Numbered from the stretch's first letter, positions 9,504 through 20,219 are shown. The stretch is 64,000 nt of DNA from Metapseudomonas otitidis (GCF_900111835.1 NZ_FOJP01000003.1:202653-266652), one strand, 5' to 3'. The notes: generated from the letters alone by a model not told the origin. Translations and numbers: made by a program.

Positions 9504-10460
9504 ATGCCAGCCCCCGTGATCGCCGTGGTCGCCTTCGACCACATCAGCCCCTTCCACCTGTCCGTGCCCTGCCTGGTATTCGGCGAGATGCAGCCCGATG
9601 CGCCGCCCTTCGAGCTGCGCGTCTGCGCGGCGGAAGACGGCCCGCTGCGCACCAGCGCCGGTTTCCAGATCAGCGTCAGCCACGGCCTGGAGGCCCTGGA
9701 GGACGCCCACACGGTGATCGTCCCCAGTTGGCGCGACCCCGACGAACGCCCGCCGCAGCCCCTGCTGGACGCGCTGCTCGCCGCCCACCAGCGCGGCGCC
9801 CGCCTGGTGGGGCTGTGCCTGGGGGCCTACGTGCTGGCCGAAACCGGGCTGCTCGACGGCCAGCGCGCCACCACCCACTGGGCCTGGGCGCGGGACTTCA
9901 GCGCCCGCTACCCGGCCGTCGACGTGGACCCGGACGTGCTCTACCTGGAAGCAGGCAACCTGCTCACCTCCGCCGGCACCGCCGCCGGGCTCGACTGCTG
10001 CCTGCACCTGCTGCGTCAGCACTGCGGCGCCGAACGGGCCAACCGCGTGGCCCGGTTGCTGGTGGTGGCGCCCCACCGCCAGGGTGGCCAGGCGCAGTTC
10101 ATCGAACAGCCGCTGCCCGCCAGCGCCCGCGATGACCGCCTCGCCGGGCTGCTCGACTGGGTGCGCACCAACCTGCGCGAACCCCACAGCCTGGACAGCC
10201 TGGCCGAGCGCGCGCTGATGAGCCGGCGCAGCTTCACCCGGCACTTCCGCCAGCTCACCGGCACCACCCTGGGTGACTGGCTGCAGGCCGAGCGCCTGGC
10301 CCTGACCCAGCGCCTGCTGGAGAACACCGACCAGAGCGTGGAGCAGATCGCCACCCTCGCCGGTTTCGGCTCGCCCGCCTCCCTGCGGCACCACTTCGGT
10401 CGTCACTTCGGCGTCTCGCCGTCGGCCTGGCGACAGAGCTTCCAGGGGAGCGCTTCGTAG
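9504..10460 (+). CDS. GlxA-family AraC-type transcriptional regulator
   Basis: A 318-residue regulator with an N-terminal DJ-1/PfpI-like sensor domain (about residues 1-185, including VGLCLGAYVLAETGLL) and a C-terminal AraC double HTH (about 215-318, with AERALMSRRSFTRHFRQ and IATLAGFGSPASLRHHF). Members respond to amines, carnitine, arginine and similar compounds. The start has CGGAG upstream. It is divergent from the cysteine hydrolase, the probable target. The effector cannot be named. Confidence 0.88.
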   Translation: MPAPVIAVVAFDHISPFHLSVPCLVFGEMQPDAPPFELRVCAAEDGPLRTSAGFQISVSHGLEALEDAHTVIVPSWRDPDERPPQPLLDALLAAHQRGARLVGLCLGAYVLAETGLLDGQRATTHWAWARDFSARYPAVDVDPDVLYLEAGNLLTSAGTAAGLDCCLHLLRQHCGAERANRVARLLVVAPHRQGGQAQFIEQPLPASARDDRLAGLLDWVRTNLREPHSLDSLAERALMSRRSFTRHFRQLTGTTLGDWLQAERLALTQRLLENTDQSVEQIATLAGFGSPASLRHHFGRHFGVSPSAWRQSFQGSAS

Positions 10461-10475
10461 CAGCGCGGCCGGCAT

Positions 10476-10497
10476 CCAGGGCTGAAACCCGGGCTAC
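10476..10497. repeat. REP-like palindrome
   Basis: CCAGGGCTGAAACCCGGGCT followed by AC is nearly the same as the right-hand unit at 48-69. It overlaps the 3' end of the LysR gene and separates two convergent genes, a common place for such elements. Confidence 0.65.
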
Positions 10498-11372
10498 GGT
10501 CGCGCCTGGGGTTTGGGCTGCAGGTCCATCAGCTCGATCCAGGCCTTCAGGTTCGCCCCCAGCATGCCCTTGCGCCACATCAGCCAGGTGGTGGCGGTAG
10601 CGAAGGGTTCGGCCAGCGGGTGAATCGTCACCGCCTCGCGCCCCGGCATGCTCTGCAGCATGGAGCGCGGCATCAGCGCCACCCCGCCGCCAGCCACCAC
10701 ACAGGCCAGCATGCTGTGGTAGGACTCGATCTCCATCACCCGGCCCATGGCCACCCGCGACTCGGCGAACCAGCGCTCCAGGCGCTTGCGGTAGGAGCAG
10801 CGCGAGCGAAAGGTGTAGACCGCCGCCCCTGCCACGTCCGCCGCGCTGGCCACCGGCCCATGGCCGAGGGCGGTGATCAGCACCAGCGCCTCGTCGAACA
10901 GCGGGATGCCATCCAGGTCGGCGTATTCCAACGGGCCGTCCACTAGCGCCGCGTCCAGTCGCCCGGCCACCAGCCCCTCCACCAGCTCGCCGCTGGGCTG
11001 CGTCTGCACCTGCAGGTTCACTGCCGGCCAAGCCCGGTGGTAGCGCGCCAGCATCGGCGGCAGGTGGATGGCCGCCGTGCTGTACATCGAGCCGATGAGG
11101 AAGTCCCCCGCCGGCTCGCCGACCTTGATCGCCGCCTCCGCCTCGGCCTGCAGGGCGAACAGCCGCTCGGCATAGCCCAGCAGCACCTTGCCCGAGGCCG
11201 ACAGCTGCAGGCGCTGGCGCTCCCGCAGGAACAGGTCCACGCCCAACTGCTCCTCCAGTTGGCGCAGCCGCGTGGACAGGTTCGACGGCACCCGGTTGAG
11301 GCGCTCCGCCGCGCGGGCGATGGAGCCGGACTCGGCCACCGCCTGGAAGATGCGCAACTGGCTGAATTCCAT
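10494..11372 (-). CDS. LysR-family regulator (PtrR-like)
   Basis: A 292-residue LysR-type regulator. The N-terminal winged HTH reads MEFSQLRIFQAVAESGSIA, with RVPSNLSTRLRQLEEQLG as recognition region. The effector domain follows, with DAALVDGPLEYADLDG. The whole resembles putrescine-utilisation regulators (PtrR/YneJ type), which fits the polyamine genes nearby, but that is inference. The start was chosen at the second in-frame ATG because AAGAGA is correctly spaced from it; a start 3 codons upstream is possible. It is divergent from an MFS transporter. Confidence 0.85.
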   Translation of the reverse strand: MEFSQLRIFQAVAESGSIARAAERLNRVPSNLSTRLRQLEEQLGVDLFLRERQRLQLSASGKVLLGYAERLFALQAEAEAAIKVGEPAGDFLIGSMYSTAAIHLPPMLARYHRAWPAVNLQVQTQPSGELVEGLVAGRLDAALVDGPLEYADLDGIPLFDEALVLITALGHGPVASAADVAGAAVYTFRSRCSYRKRLERWFAESRVAMGRVMEIESYHSMLACVVAGGGVALMPRSMLQSMPGREAVTIHPLAEPFATATTWLMWRKGMLGANLKAWIELMDLQPKPQARP

Positions 11373-11477
11373 GGCATGCATTCTCTTTTGCTGAATGAGT
11401 TGTTCTTTATTATTCGTTTTTTATGAACACTGCAACGCCCTAGCATGGTCTTCCGATGTCCTGCATGGAGCCCTGCC

Positions 11478-12647
11478 ATGGCCCCCTCGATCCGCATCCT
11501 CGCCAGCCTCCTGGCCCTCATCGCCGCCATGGGGATCGGCCGCTTCGCCCTGACCCCGCAGCTGCCGCACCTAATCGCCGAAGGCCAGGTGGACCTCACC
11601 GCCGCCGGCCTGATAGCCGCCGCCAACTACCTCGGCTACCTGGTGGGTGCGCTGGACGCCCTGCGCGCCACCACCACCCAGCGTGCCCGCCGGCGCCTGT
11701 TCGGCGGGCTCTGGGTGGGCGTGGCGATCACCCTGGCCTCGGCCTGGGCCGAAGGCTTCTGGGCCCACGCCCTGTTGCGCTTCGCCGCCGGCGTCACCAG
11801 CGCCTGGGTGCTGGTGGTGGTGACCGGCCTGGCCGCCCAGGTGGCGGCAGACGCCGGCCGGCCGCGCCTGGGCGGGCTGATCTTCACCGGGCCCAGCCTG
11901 GGGGTGATCCTCACCGGCCTCATCGCCCTCGGCCTGAACCTGCAAGGAGCGGGTTCGGCCCAGGCCTGGCTGGCCTTCGGCAGCGTGGCCCTGGTGCTGG
12001 CGGCCATCGCCCACCCGTTGCTGCCGCGTCCGCGTACCGCCTCGGCGACCGGCGCGATGCAGGCCGGGCCGCGTCCGGCGGCCTTCTACCCGCTGCTGGT
12101 GGCCTACAGCCTGGTGGGGATGGGCTACATCCTGCCGGCCACCTTCCTTTCGCAGATGGCCGCCAGCCAGTTCCACGGGCACTGGCAGGCGGACCTGTTC
12201 TGGCCGGCCTTCGGCCTGGTGGCGACCCTGGGGGTGCTGCTGGTAAGCCTGCGCCGCCCCGGCATGGGCAGCACCGGTCGCTGGCTGGTGGGGGCGCTGT
12301 GGCTGCAGGCGCTTGGCGTGCTGGCCTGCCTGTTCCCGGGCATGACCGGGCTGGCCCTGGGCGTGGTGCTGTGCGGTGCGCCCTTCCTCGCCAGCATGTT
12401 GCTGGTGATGCAGCGAGCGCGGGAAATCGACCCCCAGGGCCACGCCCGCAACGTCGGCCTGCTGACTGCCGGCTTCGCCCTCGGCCAGCTCAGTGGCCCG
12501 CTGCTGGCGGCCCTGAGCAGCCACTTCAGCGGCGGCCTGCGCCCGGCCCTGCTGCTGGCCGCCGGCGCCCTGCTGCTGGCGGGCGGGTTGATGCTGAAGG
12601 CGCGGGAAGCCGTGAAGGTGAACAGCGTTGCGACGTGCCGGGGTTGA
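11478..12647 (+). CDS. MFS transporter, YbfB/YjiJ family
   Basis: A 389-residue polytopic membrane protein with about 12 hydrophobic segments. The N-terminal MGIGRFALTPQLPHL and AANYLGYLVGALDA are hallmarks of the YbfB/YjiJ branch of the major facilitator superfamily. Substrates of this family are poorly known; export of amines or drugs is possible. GGAG is upstream of the chosen ATG. It is divergently arranged with the LysR regulator (105 bp between starts), which probably controls it. Confidence 0.85.
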   Translation: MAPSIRILASLLALIAAMGIGRFALTPQLPHLIAEGQVDLTAAGLIAAANYLGYLVGALDALRATTTQRARRRLFGGLWVGVAITLASAWAEGFWAHALLRFAAGVTSAWVLVVVTGLAAQVAADAGRPRLGGLIFTGPSLGVILTGLIALGLNLQGAGSAQAWLAFGSVALVLAAIAHPLLPRPRTASATGAMQAGPRPAAFYPLLVAYSLVGMGYILPATFLSQMAASQFHGHWQADLFWPAFGLVATLGVLLVSLRRPGMGSTGRWLVGALWLQALGVLACLFPGMTGLALGVVLCGAPFLASMLLVMQRAREIDPQGHARNVGLLTAGFALGQLSGPLLAALSSHFSGGLRPALLLAAGALLLAGGLMLKAREAVKVNSVATCRG

Positions 12648-12676
12648 GCCGCAAGGCCCGGGTGCCACCTGACGGT

Positions 12677-12698
12677 CCCGGGCCGGAGCCCGGGCTAC
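12677..12698. repeat. REP-like palindrome
   Basis: CCCGGGCCGGAGCCCGGGCT plus AC is a variant of the palindromes at 48-69 and 10476-10497. It overlaps the last codons and stop of the methionine aminopeptidase gene between convergent genes. Confidence 0.6.
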
Positions 12699-13498
12699 GC
12701 GGGGAGCACAGGATCAGCCGGGAAGGCCTCGCGCTCTTCCTCACGCAGGGTCAGCACGCGAAAGCCGGTCTCGGTGACCAGCACGGTGTGCTCGAACTGG
12801 GCGGAGAGGCTGCCGTCGCGGGTGATCACCGTCCAGCCATCGGCCAGGGTGCGCACCTGGCGGCGGCCCTGGTTGATCATCGGTTCGATGGTGAAGGTCA
12901 TGCCCGGCTCCAGGCGCAGCCCCTGGCCGGGCCGGCCGACATGCAGCACCTGGGGGCTTTCGTGCATCTGCCGGCCGATGCCATGGCCGCAGAACTCCAG
13001 CACCACCGAGTAGCCCATGCGCTCGGCGTGGGTCTGGATGGCATGGCCGACGTCTCCCAGGGTCGCGCCCGGGCGCACCACGCGGATGGCGTCGTACAGG
13101 CACTCGCGGGTCACCCGCACCAGCCGCTTGGCGTCTTCGCTGATGCGGCCGACGGCGTACATCCGGCTGGTGTCGCCGTAGTAGCCGTTCTTGATGACGG
13201 TGACGTCCACGTTGACGATGTCGCCCTCCTTCAGCACCTCGCTGGCCGACGGCCAGCCGTGGCAGACCACGTGGTTCACCGAGGTGTTGACCGTGTACGG
13301 GTAGCCGTACTGGCCCTTGCTGCCGGGGATGGCGTCGAGGGTCTCGACGATGTAGCGCTCGCAGAAGGCGTCGATGTCCATCGTGGTGATGCCGGGCACG
13401 ATGAACGCCTCCAGCGCCTCCAGCACCCGCGCGGCGAGCCGCCCGGCCACGACCATGCGCGCGATCTCGTCGGCGGTCTTGATCGTCACCTTGCTCAT
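12695..13498 (-). CDS. map: Type I methionine aminopeptidase
   Basis: A 267-residue M24A peptidase that removes N-terminal methionine. The five metal ligands and substrate His are all present: His80, Asp98, Asp109, His172, Glu205 and Glu236. It lacks the N-terminal SH3/zinc extension, as in the E. coli enzyme. The start codon overlaps the stop of the upstream ParD-like gene by 4 bp, so the two are coupled. It does not sit next to rpsB-tsf as the housekeeping copy usually does, so this is probably an accessory second Map. The C-terminus (EREAFPADPVLPA) runs into a REP-like element. Confidence 0.92.
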   Translation of the reverse strand: MSKVTIKTADEIARMVVAGRLAARVLEALEAFIVPGITTMDIDAFCERYIVETLDAIPGSKGQYGYPYTVNTSVNHVVCHGWPSASEVLKEGDIVNVDVTVIKNGYYGDTSRMYAVGRISEDAKRLVRVTRECLYDAIRVVRPGATLGDVGHAIQTHAERMGYSVVLEFCGHGIGRQMHESPQVLHVGRPGQGLRLEPGMTFTIEPMINQGRRQVRTLADGWTVITRDGSLSAQFEHTVLVTETGFRVLTLREEEREAFPADPVLPA

Positions 13499-13713
13499 TG
13501 CACCACCTCTTCTGCCGCACCGGCGCCTTCCAGCTTGCGGGCCTCGCTCATCAGCCGGCGGATGATGTCGGCGTAGGTCAGCTCGGGATGCGCCTCGGCG
13601 AGCATGCCGATGCGCATCCAGTGCTCGGCCTGGGCGTTGATGGAACGGGACATGGCCCGGCAGGCGACGCGGGCCTCCTCGTGCAGGGAATCCGAGATCT
13701 TGACGATGCCCAT
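13495..13713 (-). CDS. ParD-like antitoxin-family protein
   Basis: A 72-residue protein, MGIVKISDSLHEEARVACRA and onward, matching the ParD-like family: a short N-terminal strand followed by helices as in ribbon-helix-helix proteins (SRSINAQAEHWMRIGMLAE). It overlaps the methionine aminopeptidase gene by 4 bp (ATGA). RHH proteins of this size bind operators and repress their own promoter, and a palindrome lies 20 bp upstream. No ParE toxin is present; the partner in this position is Map. Function as an antitoxin is unproven. Confidence 0.82.
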   Translation of the reverse strand: MGIVKISDSLHEEARVACRAMSRSINAQAEHWMRIGMLAEAHPELTYADIIRRLMSEARKLEGAGAAEEVVQ

Positions 13714-13732
13714 GGCAAATACTCCATATATA

Positions 13733-13755
13733 AAATGCTACATAACATAGCATTT
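13733..13755 (-). promoter_or_regulatory. Palindromic operator candidate for the ParD-like/map pair
   Basis: Perfect 8-bp arms AAATGCTA and TAGCATTT are separated by 7 bp, in an AT-rich patch directly upstream of the ParD-like gene. Position and symmetry fit an autoregulatory site for a ribbon-helix-helix protein. Binding is inferred from context only. Confidence 0.5.
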
Positions 13756-13782
13756 CGGATTGACTCATGGGGTACACGCAAC

Positions 13783-13818
13783 GATGAAGCGAGGGCAGTC
13801 TGGCGCAGCCAGACCCGC
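13783..13818. repeat. Copy 1 of a dispersed 36-bp repeat
   Basis: This 36-bp segment starting GATGAAGCGAGGG matches 22428-22463 at 33 of 36 positions. It contains a short hairpin (TCTGGC-GCA-GCCAGA). It lies in the gap between the ParD-like gene and the binding-protein gene. Related sequence continues for some 40 bp at lower similarity (AAACTCGCC...CCAGGCGAA in both). Confidence 0.6.
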
Positions 13819-13900
13819 CGCCTTCTGGTTCCGAAACTCGCCCGGCCAGGCGAACCAGGCGGCCTCGGCTGAACCCGCGAATCAACCACTCACCGAATGA

Positions 13901-13924
13901 AAAGGGCCGCATGGCGGCCCTTTT
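13901..13924. terminator. Bidirectional intrinsic terminator
   Basis: A hairpin with arms AAAGGGCCGC and GCGGCCCTTT and a 3-nt loop, flanked by A and T runs on both sides. It ends transcription of the minus-strand polyamine-binding gene, whose stop is 17 bp away. Confidence 0.8.
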
Positions 13925-13941
13925 GCACAGCACTGCCCTGC

Positions 13942-16067
<2,126 letters not shown>

Positions 16068-16210
16068 GGGGGCGTACCTCATCGGGGTTCTTGTTGTTGG
16101 TGAGCCCGATTCTCGGCCGCCGCCCCCACTTTGAGCAGTGGGGGTAACGGCCAATAGGGGATCGAAATGGCCAACATGGCTGGCCACGTCAGGTCGGATA
16201 TATCGTCACC

Positions 16211-16289
16211 GCGTGGATCGATGAAGCGTGATCCACCCTACGCCACGGTCGCGTCCGTAGGATGCGGTGAGCTCGGCGAACCGCATCGA
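16211..16289. repeat. Copy 1 of an intergenic palindromic direct repeat
   Basis: The gap 16068-16603 holds no gene. It is filled with repeats. This unit contains GTGGATC...GATCCAC and GATGCGGT...ACCGCATC hairpins and recurs at 16441-16511. A related GTGGACC...CTCCACC unit lies at 47428-47456. Confidence 0.7.
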
Positions 16290-16310
16290 TGCCCATACGT
16301 GACGGCCATG

Positions 16311-16393
16311 TAGGGTGGGCTTCAGCCCACCGGGCAGCACCCCGTGGGAGCGAATTCATTCGCGACGCTCTTCGCGGTTGAAACCGCTCCCAC
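16311..16393. repeat. Intergenic palindromic elements
   Basis: TAGGGTGGGCTTCAGCCCAC is followed by a long imperfect hairpin whose ends are GTGGGAGCG and CGCTCCCAC. The GTGGGAGCGAATTCATTCGC core also occurs with changes at 28056-28160, and as the reverse-complement style AGTTCGCTCCCAC near 47325-47350 and 47615-47640. The unit behaves as a dispersed REP-type family. Confidence 0.65.
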
Positions 16394-16440
16394 ACCCTCC
16401 CCGTACCTCGGCGCGTGTGGCCTTCGGCATGGTTCCGGCG

Positions 16441-16511
16441 GTGGATCGATGAAACGCGATCCACGCACGGTCGCATCCGTAGGATGCGGTGAGCTCGGCG
16501 AACCGCATCGA
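16441..16511. repeat. Copy 2 of an intergenic palindromic direct repeat
   Basis: Second copy of the element at 16211-16289, with the same two hairpins and a slightly shorter spacer. The GTAGGATGCGGTGAGCTCGG segment is identical in both. Confidence 0.7.
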
Positions 16512-16603
16512 GCCCGCGTCGCCCGGCCAATGATGGGCTTCGTATAGCTCAGCCCATCCTACGGTTGCCGTCGTAGCCCCACCGCCGGCTGGGTCGTGAG
16601 TCG

Positions 16604-17623
16604 TCAGCCTCGGAAGTGGCTGGGTGTCTGGCCGCTCCAGCGCTGGAAGGCGTGGCGGAGGCTGGCGGTTTCGCTGAAGCCGAGGATTTCGGCGATGCGG
16701 TAGATGGGCAGGTCCCCTTCGCGCAACAGGGCCTTGGCCCGTTCGAAGCGCAATTCGTCGAGCAGCTGCTGGTAGCTGGTCTGCTGCTGGGCGAGGTGGC
16801 GGCGCAGGCTGCGGGTGGAGGTGTTCATGGCGCGGGCGAGCTCGTCGAGCCCGGGCGGGGTGGCGAGGCGCTGGGCCAGGAGGTCGCGCACCCGCTCCAG
16901 CCAGGCGCGGCGGTCGGCGAATTCGGCGTTCTGCCGGCGGCACTGTTCGAGCATTTCGCTGTGGGTGACCGGGTCGGCCAGGGGCAGCGGCCGGTCGAGC
17001 CAGGCGGCGGGGAAGCCGAACCCGCTGCGACCACGGGCGAAGCGCGGGGCGCGTTCGAATACGCGGCGGTAATAGGGCGCGGCTCCAGCCGGTTCGGGGT
17101 AGTCCAGCTCCAGGGCGGACACAGGCAGCGGCTGCCCGAGCAGGTCGGCGCAGATGACCCGCAACGAACCCAGGCACAGCTCGGTGTTGAACGGGCGCAG
17201 GGCTTCGTCCTCGCCGTAGCCGCTGGCCAGCAGCCAGGCCAGCTCGCCTTCGCGCTCCAGGCGCAGGTGGAAGTAGGTGCCGAGCAGCACGGGGTAGCCG
17301 AGGCCGATGCGCAAGGCGTCGCCGAGGGTCGGGGCGGAGAGCAGTGCGTAGCCCAGCAGGCCATAGGCGGAGATGCGGGTGCGCTGCCCCAGCTCCAGCC
17401 CGAGGGCGGGCGAGCCGGCCAGGCGCACGGCGTTGGCGAACACCTGCTGCTCCTGCCCGGGGTTGATCAGCCGACGCAGGTCGCGCAGGTCGTCGACGGT
17501 GATGCCGCTGCCCTCCAGCACGGCGTCGGCCGCCACGCCGCGCTCGGCCATGCAGGCGACGGTGAGGGTGGACATGTGCAGGGAGTTGAGCCAGCTGGCG
17601 CGGGAGAAGAGGGTCTCGGCCAT
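16604..17623 (-). CDS. AraC-family transcriptional regulator
   Basis: A 339-residue regulator with an N-terminal arabinose-binding-type domain found in OruR/ArgR-like AraC proteins (residues about 20-200, including GLLGYALLSAPTLGDALRI) and a C-terminal AraC HTH (about 240-339, with MNTSTRSLRRHLAQQQTSY and IAEILGFSETASLRHAFQRW split here as two helices pairs). The start was put at the ATG (MAETLFSRA) before the conserved region. It is transcribed alone; the target is unknown. Confidence 0.85.
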   Translation of the reverse strand: MAETLFSRASWLNSLHMSTLTVACMAERGVAADAVLEGSGITVDDLRDLRRLINPGQEQQVFANAVRLAGSPALGLELGQRTRISAYGLLGYALLSAPTLGDALRIGLGYPVLLGTYFHLRLEREGELAWLLASGYGEDEALRPFNTELCLGSLRVICADLLGQPLPVSALELDYPEPAGAAPYYRRVFERAPRFARGRSGFGFPAAWLDRPLPLADPVTHSEMLEQCRRQNAEFADRRAWLERVRDLLAQRLATPPGLDELARAMNTSTRSLRRHLAQQQTSYQQLLDELRFERAKALLREGDLPIYRIAEILGFSETASLRHAFQRWSGQTPSHFRG

Positions 17624-17730
17624 GGCATCAGGTTTCGCGGGGCGGGTGGGCGTACGGCATGCAGGCATTCCAGGTGGGCTGGCGCTGTTCTGTATGCGTT
17701 TTCGCCGGGCAAGTCAAAGGGCCGGCCACG

Positions 17731-17755
17731 AAAAAGGGAGCCTGGTGGCTCCCTC
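17731..17755 (-). terminator. Intrinsic terminator of the SDR gene
   Basis: On the minus strand GGGAGCC-loop-GGCTCCC is followed by TTTTT. It sits about 20 bp beyond the SDR stop codon. Confidence 0.8.
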
Positions 17756-17776
17756 TTCTGGCGGACCGGGCGGGGG

Positions 17777-18544
17777 TCAGGACAGGAAGCCACCGTCCAC
17801 GTTCAGGGCCACGCCGGTGGTGTAGCTGGAGGCTGCACTGGCGAGGTAGAGCACGGCGCCGGCCATTTCGCTCGGGTCAGCCACGCGCTTGAGCGGGATG
17901 CGCTGCAGGGCGACGTTGAGGATGGCGTCGTTCTTGGTCAGCGCCGAGGCGAACTTGGTGTCGGTCAGGCCCGGCAGCAGGGCGTTGCAGCGGATGCCGT
18001 ACTGGGCGCATTCCTTGGCGAACACCTTGGTCATGCTGATGACGGCGGCCTTGGTGACGGAGTAGATGCCCTGGAACTCGCCGGGGGATACGCCGTTGAT
18101 AGAGGCGACGTTGATGATGCTGCCGCCACCGTTCTGCTTCATCAGCTTGCCGCCTTCGATGGACATGAAGTAGTAGCCGCGGATGTTGACGTCGACGGTC
18201 TTCTGGAAGGCCGACAGGTCGGTGTCCAGGACGTTGCAGAACTGCGGGTTGGTGGCGGCGTTGTTGACGAGGATGTCCAGGCGACCGAACTGCTCGCGGA
18301 TCTGCGCGAAGACGTTCTGGATCTGCTCCATTTCGCCGATGTGGCAGGCGATGGCGGTGGCCTTGCCACCCTCGGCGACGATGGCATCGGCCACGGCCTG
18401 GCAGCCGTCGATCTTGCGGCTGGAGACGATCACGTGGGCGCCCTGCTGGGCCAGCAGCTTGGCGATGGCTTCGCCGATGCCGCGGCTGGCGCCGGAAACG
18501 AAGGCGATCTTGCCGTCGAGGTCGAACAGTTGGGTCTTGGACAT
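17777..18544 (-). CDS. SDR-family oxidoreductase
   Basis: A 255-residue classical short-chain dehydrogenase/reductase. The cofactor loop GASRGIG is at 18-24, NNAA at 94-97, and the catalytic Ser148-Tyr161-Lys165. FabG/BDH-like length and the GGFLS C-terminus fit a soluble enzyme. The neighbouring phosphotransferase (24 bp upstream on the same strand) and SCP2 protein suggest a lipid or acyl-CoA side pathway; the substrate is unknown. Confidence 0.9.
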   Translation of the reverse strand: MSKTQLFDLDGKIAFVSGASRGIGEAIAKLLAQQGAHVIVSSRKIDGCQAVADAIVAEGGKATAIACHIGEMEQIQNVFAQIREQFGRLDILVNNAATNPQFCNVLDTDLSAFQKTVDVNIRGYYFMSIEGGKLMKQNGGGSIINVASINGVSPGEFQGIYSVTKAAVISMTKVFAKECAQYGIRCNALLPGLTDTKFASALTKNDAILNVALQRIPLKRVADPSEMAGAVLYLASAASSYTTGVALNVDGGFLS

Positions 18545-18568
18545 GGGGTTCCCCTTGTAGTGGTCCGG

Positions 18569-19639
18569 TTACAGCCGGGATTGGCCGATCACCTGGAGGC
18601 TCATCTGCTCCAGCAGCTTGTTCATGTGGATGAACTGGGCGAAGCGCTTGTCCTGGGTCTGGCCGTGGAAGAAGCGGTAGTAGATCTGCTGGACGATGCC
18701 GGCCAGGCGGAACAGGCCGTAGGTGTAGTAGAAGTCCAGGTTGTCGATGGGCGGCAGGCCGGCGCGCTCGGCGTAGTAGTCAGCGAACTCGCGGCGGGTG
18801 AGCATGCCCGGCAGGTGGCTGGGCTGGCGGCGCATGAGCTGCACCGGGGCCGGGTCCTTGGCTTCGATCCAGTAGGCCAGGGTGTTGCCCAGGTCCATCA
18901 GCGGGTCGCCGATGGTGGTCAGCTCCCAGTCCAGCACGCCGATGATCTTCAGCGGGTCGCTGGGGTCGAGGATGACGTTGTCGAAGCGGTAGTCGTTGTG
19001 GACGATGCCGGGCTTGCCGTGGTCGGCGGGCATCTTGTCCTTGAGCCAGGCGCGAACCGCCTCCCAGGTGGGTGCGTCGGGCGTCATGGCCTTCTCGTAG
19101 CGGTCGCTCCAGCCTTCGATCTGGCGGCGCACGTAGCCGTCGGGCTTGCCGAGGTCGCCCAGGCCGCAGGCGTTGTAGTCGACGTTGTGCAGTTCGACGA
19201 AGCGGTCGATGAAGGTCTTGCACAGAGCGCGGGCACGGGTTTCGTCCAGGCCCAGCTCGGCCGGCGCATCAGCCCGCAGGATCACGCCCTTGACCCGCTC
19301 CATCACGTAGAACTCGGCGCCGATCACCGAATCGTCGGTGCAGTGCACGTAGGCCTTCGGGCAGTACGGGAAGCCGGCATTGAGCTGGTTGAGGATGCGG
19401 AATTCGCGGCCCATGTCATGGGCGGACTTGGCCTTGTGCCCGAACGGCGGGCGACGCAGGACGAACTCCTGTTCGGGGTATTCCAGCAGGTAGGTCAGGT
19501 TCGAGGCGCCGCCGGGGAACTGGCTGATGCGCGGGGTGCCGCTGAGCCCGGGGATGTGCGCCTTGAGATACGGGTCGATGGCCGCGGCATCGAGCTCTTC
19601 GCCGTCGCGGATGCGGGTGGACTGATCTGTAAGCGTCAT
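18569..19639 (-). CDS. APH-family phosphotransferase (ACAD10/11-like)
   Basis: A 356-residue aminoglycoside-phosphotransferase-fold kinase. The catalytic loop VHNDYRFDNVILD and the metal-binding IGVLDWELTTIGDPLMDLG identify it. Such proteins are related to the kinase domain of ACAD10/11, which phosphorylates hydroxy-acids for catabolism; this activity is inferred here. It is followed by the SDR gene on the same strand, so the two probably form an operon. Confidence 0.85.
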   Translation of the reverse strand: MTLTDQSTRIRDGEELDAAAIDPYLKAHIPGLSGTPRISQFPGGASNLTYLLEYPEQEFVLRRPPFGHKAKSAHDMGREFRILNQLNAGFPYCPKAYVHCTDDSVIGAEFYVMERVKGVILRADAPAELGLDETRARALCKTFIDRFVELHNVDYNACGLGDLGKPDGYVRRQIEGWSDRYEKAMTPDAPTWEAVRAWLKDKMPADHGKPGIVHNDYRFDNVILDPSDPLKIIGVLDWELTTIGDPLMDLGNTLAYWIEAKDPAPVQLMRRQPSHLPGMLTRREFADYYAERAGLPPIDNLDFYYTYGLFRLAGIVQQIYYRFFHGQTQDKRFAQFIHMNKLLEQMSLQVIGQSRL

Positions 19640-19790
19640 GCTTATCCCTTCTACTTATGATTAGGACCCATGATTATTCGCAAGCCTAATGCCGCCGAGT
19701 GGGCGCCTCAAGCACGAACAACCGTTATAGGCAGGCGTGTTGCCACTCGATCAGGCTGCCTGATTGGCCCGGTGCAGAGCCTTCCGGGCG

Positions 19791-19822
19791 AAAAAAAACC
19801 GGAGCCCAGGGACTCCGGTTTC
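19791..19822 (-). terminator. Intrinsic terminator of the SCP2 gene
   Basis: On the minus strand AACCGGAG-loop-CTCCGGTT is followed by eight T residues. It lies shortly after the SCP2 stop codon. Confidence 0.85.
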
Positions 19823-19848
19823 GGGTGTTTCCGGTTCGGCCTCGCCGA

Positions 19849-20163
19849 TCAGACCGGGAACAGCTCGCCGAGCTTCATGGCGAGCATCATGTCGCCTTCG
19901 GCGCGCAGCTTGCCGCCCATGAAGGCCTGCATGCCGTCGGTTTCACCGGTCATGATGCCGACCAGGGTCTCGGTGCTCATGATCAGGGTGACGTTGGGGT
20001 TCGGGGCATCGCCCTGCTGTACGTCGCAGGTGCCGTCCTTGACGACCAGGTAGTGGTTGTCGCCGTCTTCGATGTTGAACTGGAATACCAGGTCCAGGCC
20101 AGCGGCAGCACCGGCGTTGAACTTGGACTGCATGTTTTTGACGATGTCAGCAACGGTGGTCAT
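19849..20163 (-). CDS. SCP2 sterol-binding domain protein
   Basis: A 104-residue single-domain SCP2 protein. VFQFNIEDGDNHYLVVKDG, then NVTLIMSTETLVGIMTGE, then MQAFMGGKLRAEGDMMLAMK follow the family order. It probably binds a hydrophobic ligand such as an acyl chain. It lies upstream of the phosphotransferase and SDR genes, but a strong terminator separates them. Confidence 0.9.
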   Translation of the reverse strand: MTTVADIVKNMQSKFNAGAAAGLDLVFQFNIEDGDNHYLVVKDGTCDVQQGDAPNPNVTLIMSTETLVGIMTGETDGMQAFMGGKLRAEGDMMLAMKLGELFPV

Positions 20164-20219
20164 GGTTCGATCCTTTGTTTTTCAGGTTTTATAACGGCCT
20201 TGCGGCCGGTGGGCCGGGC

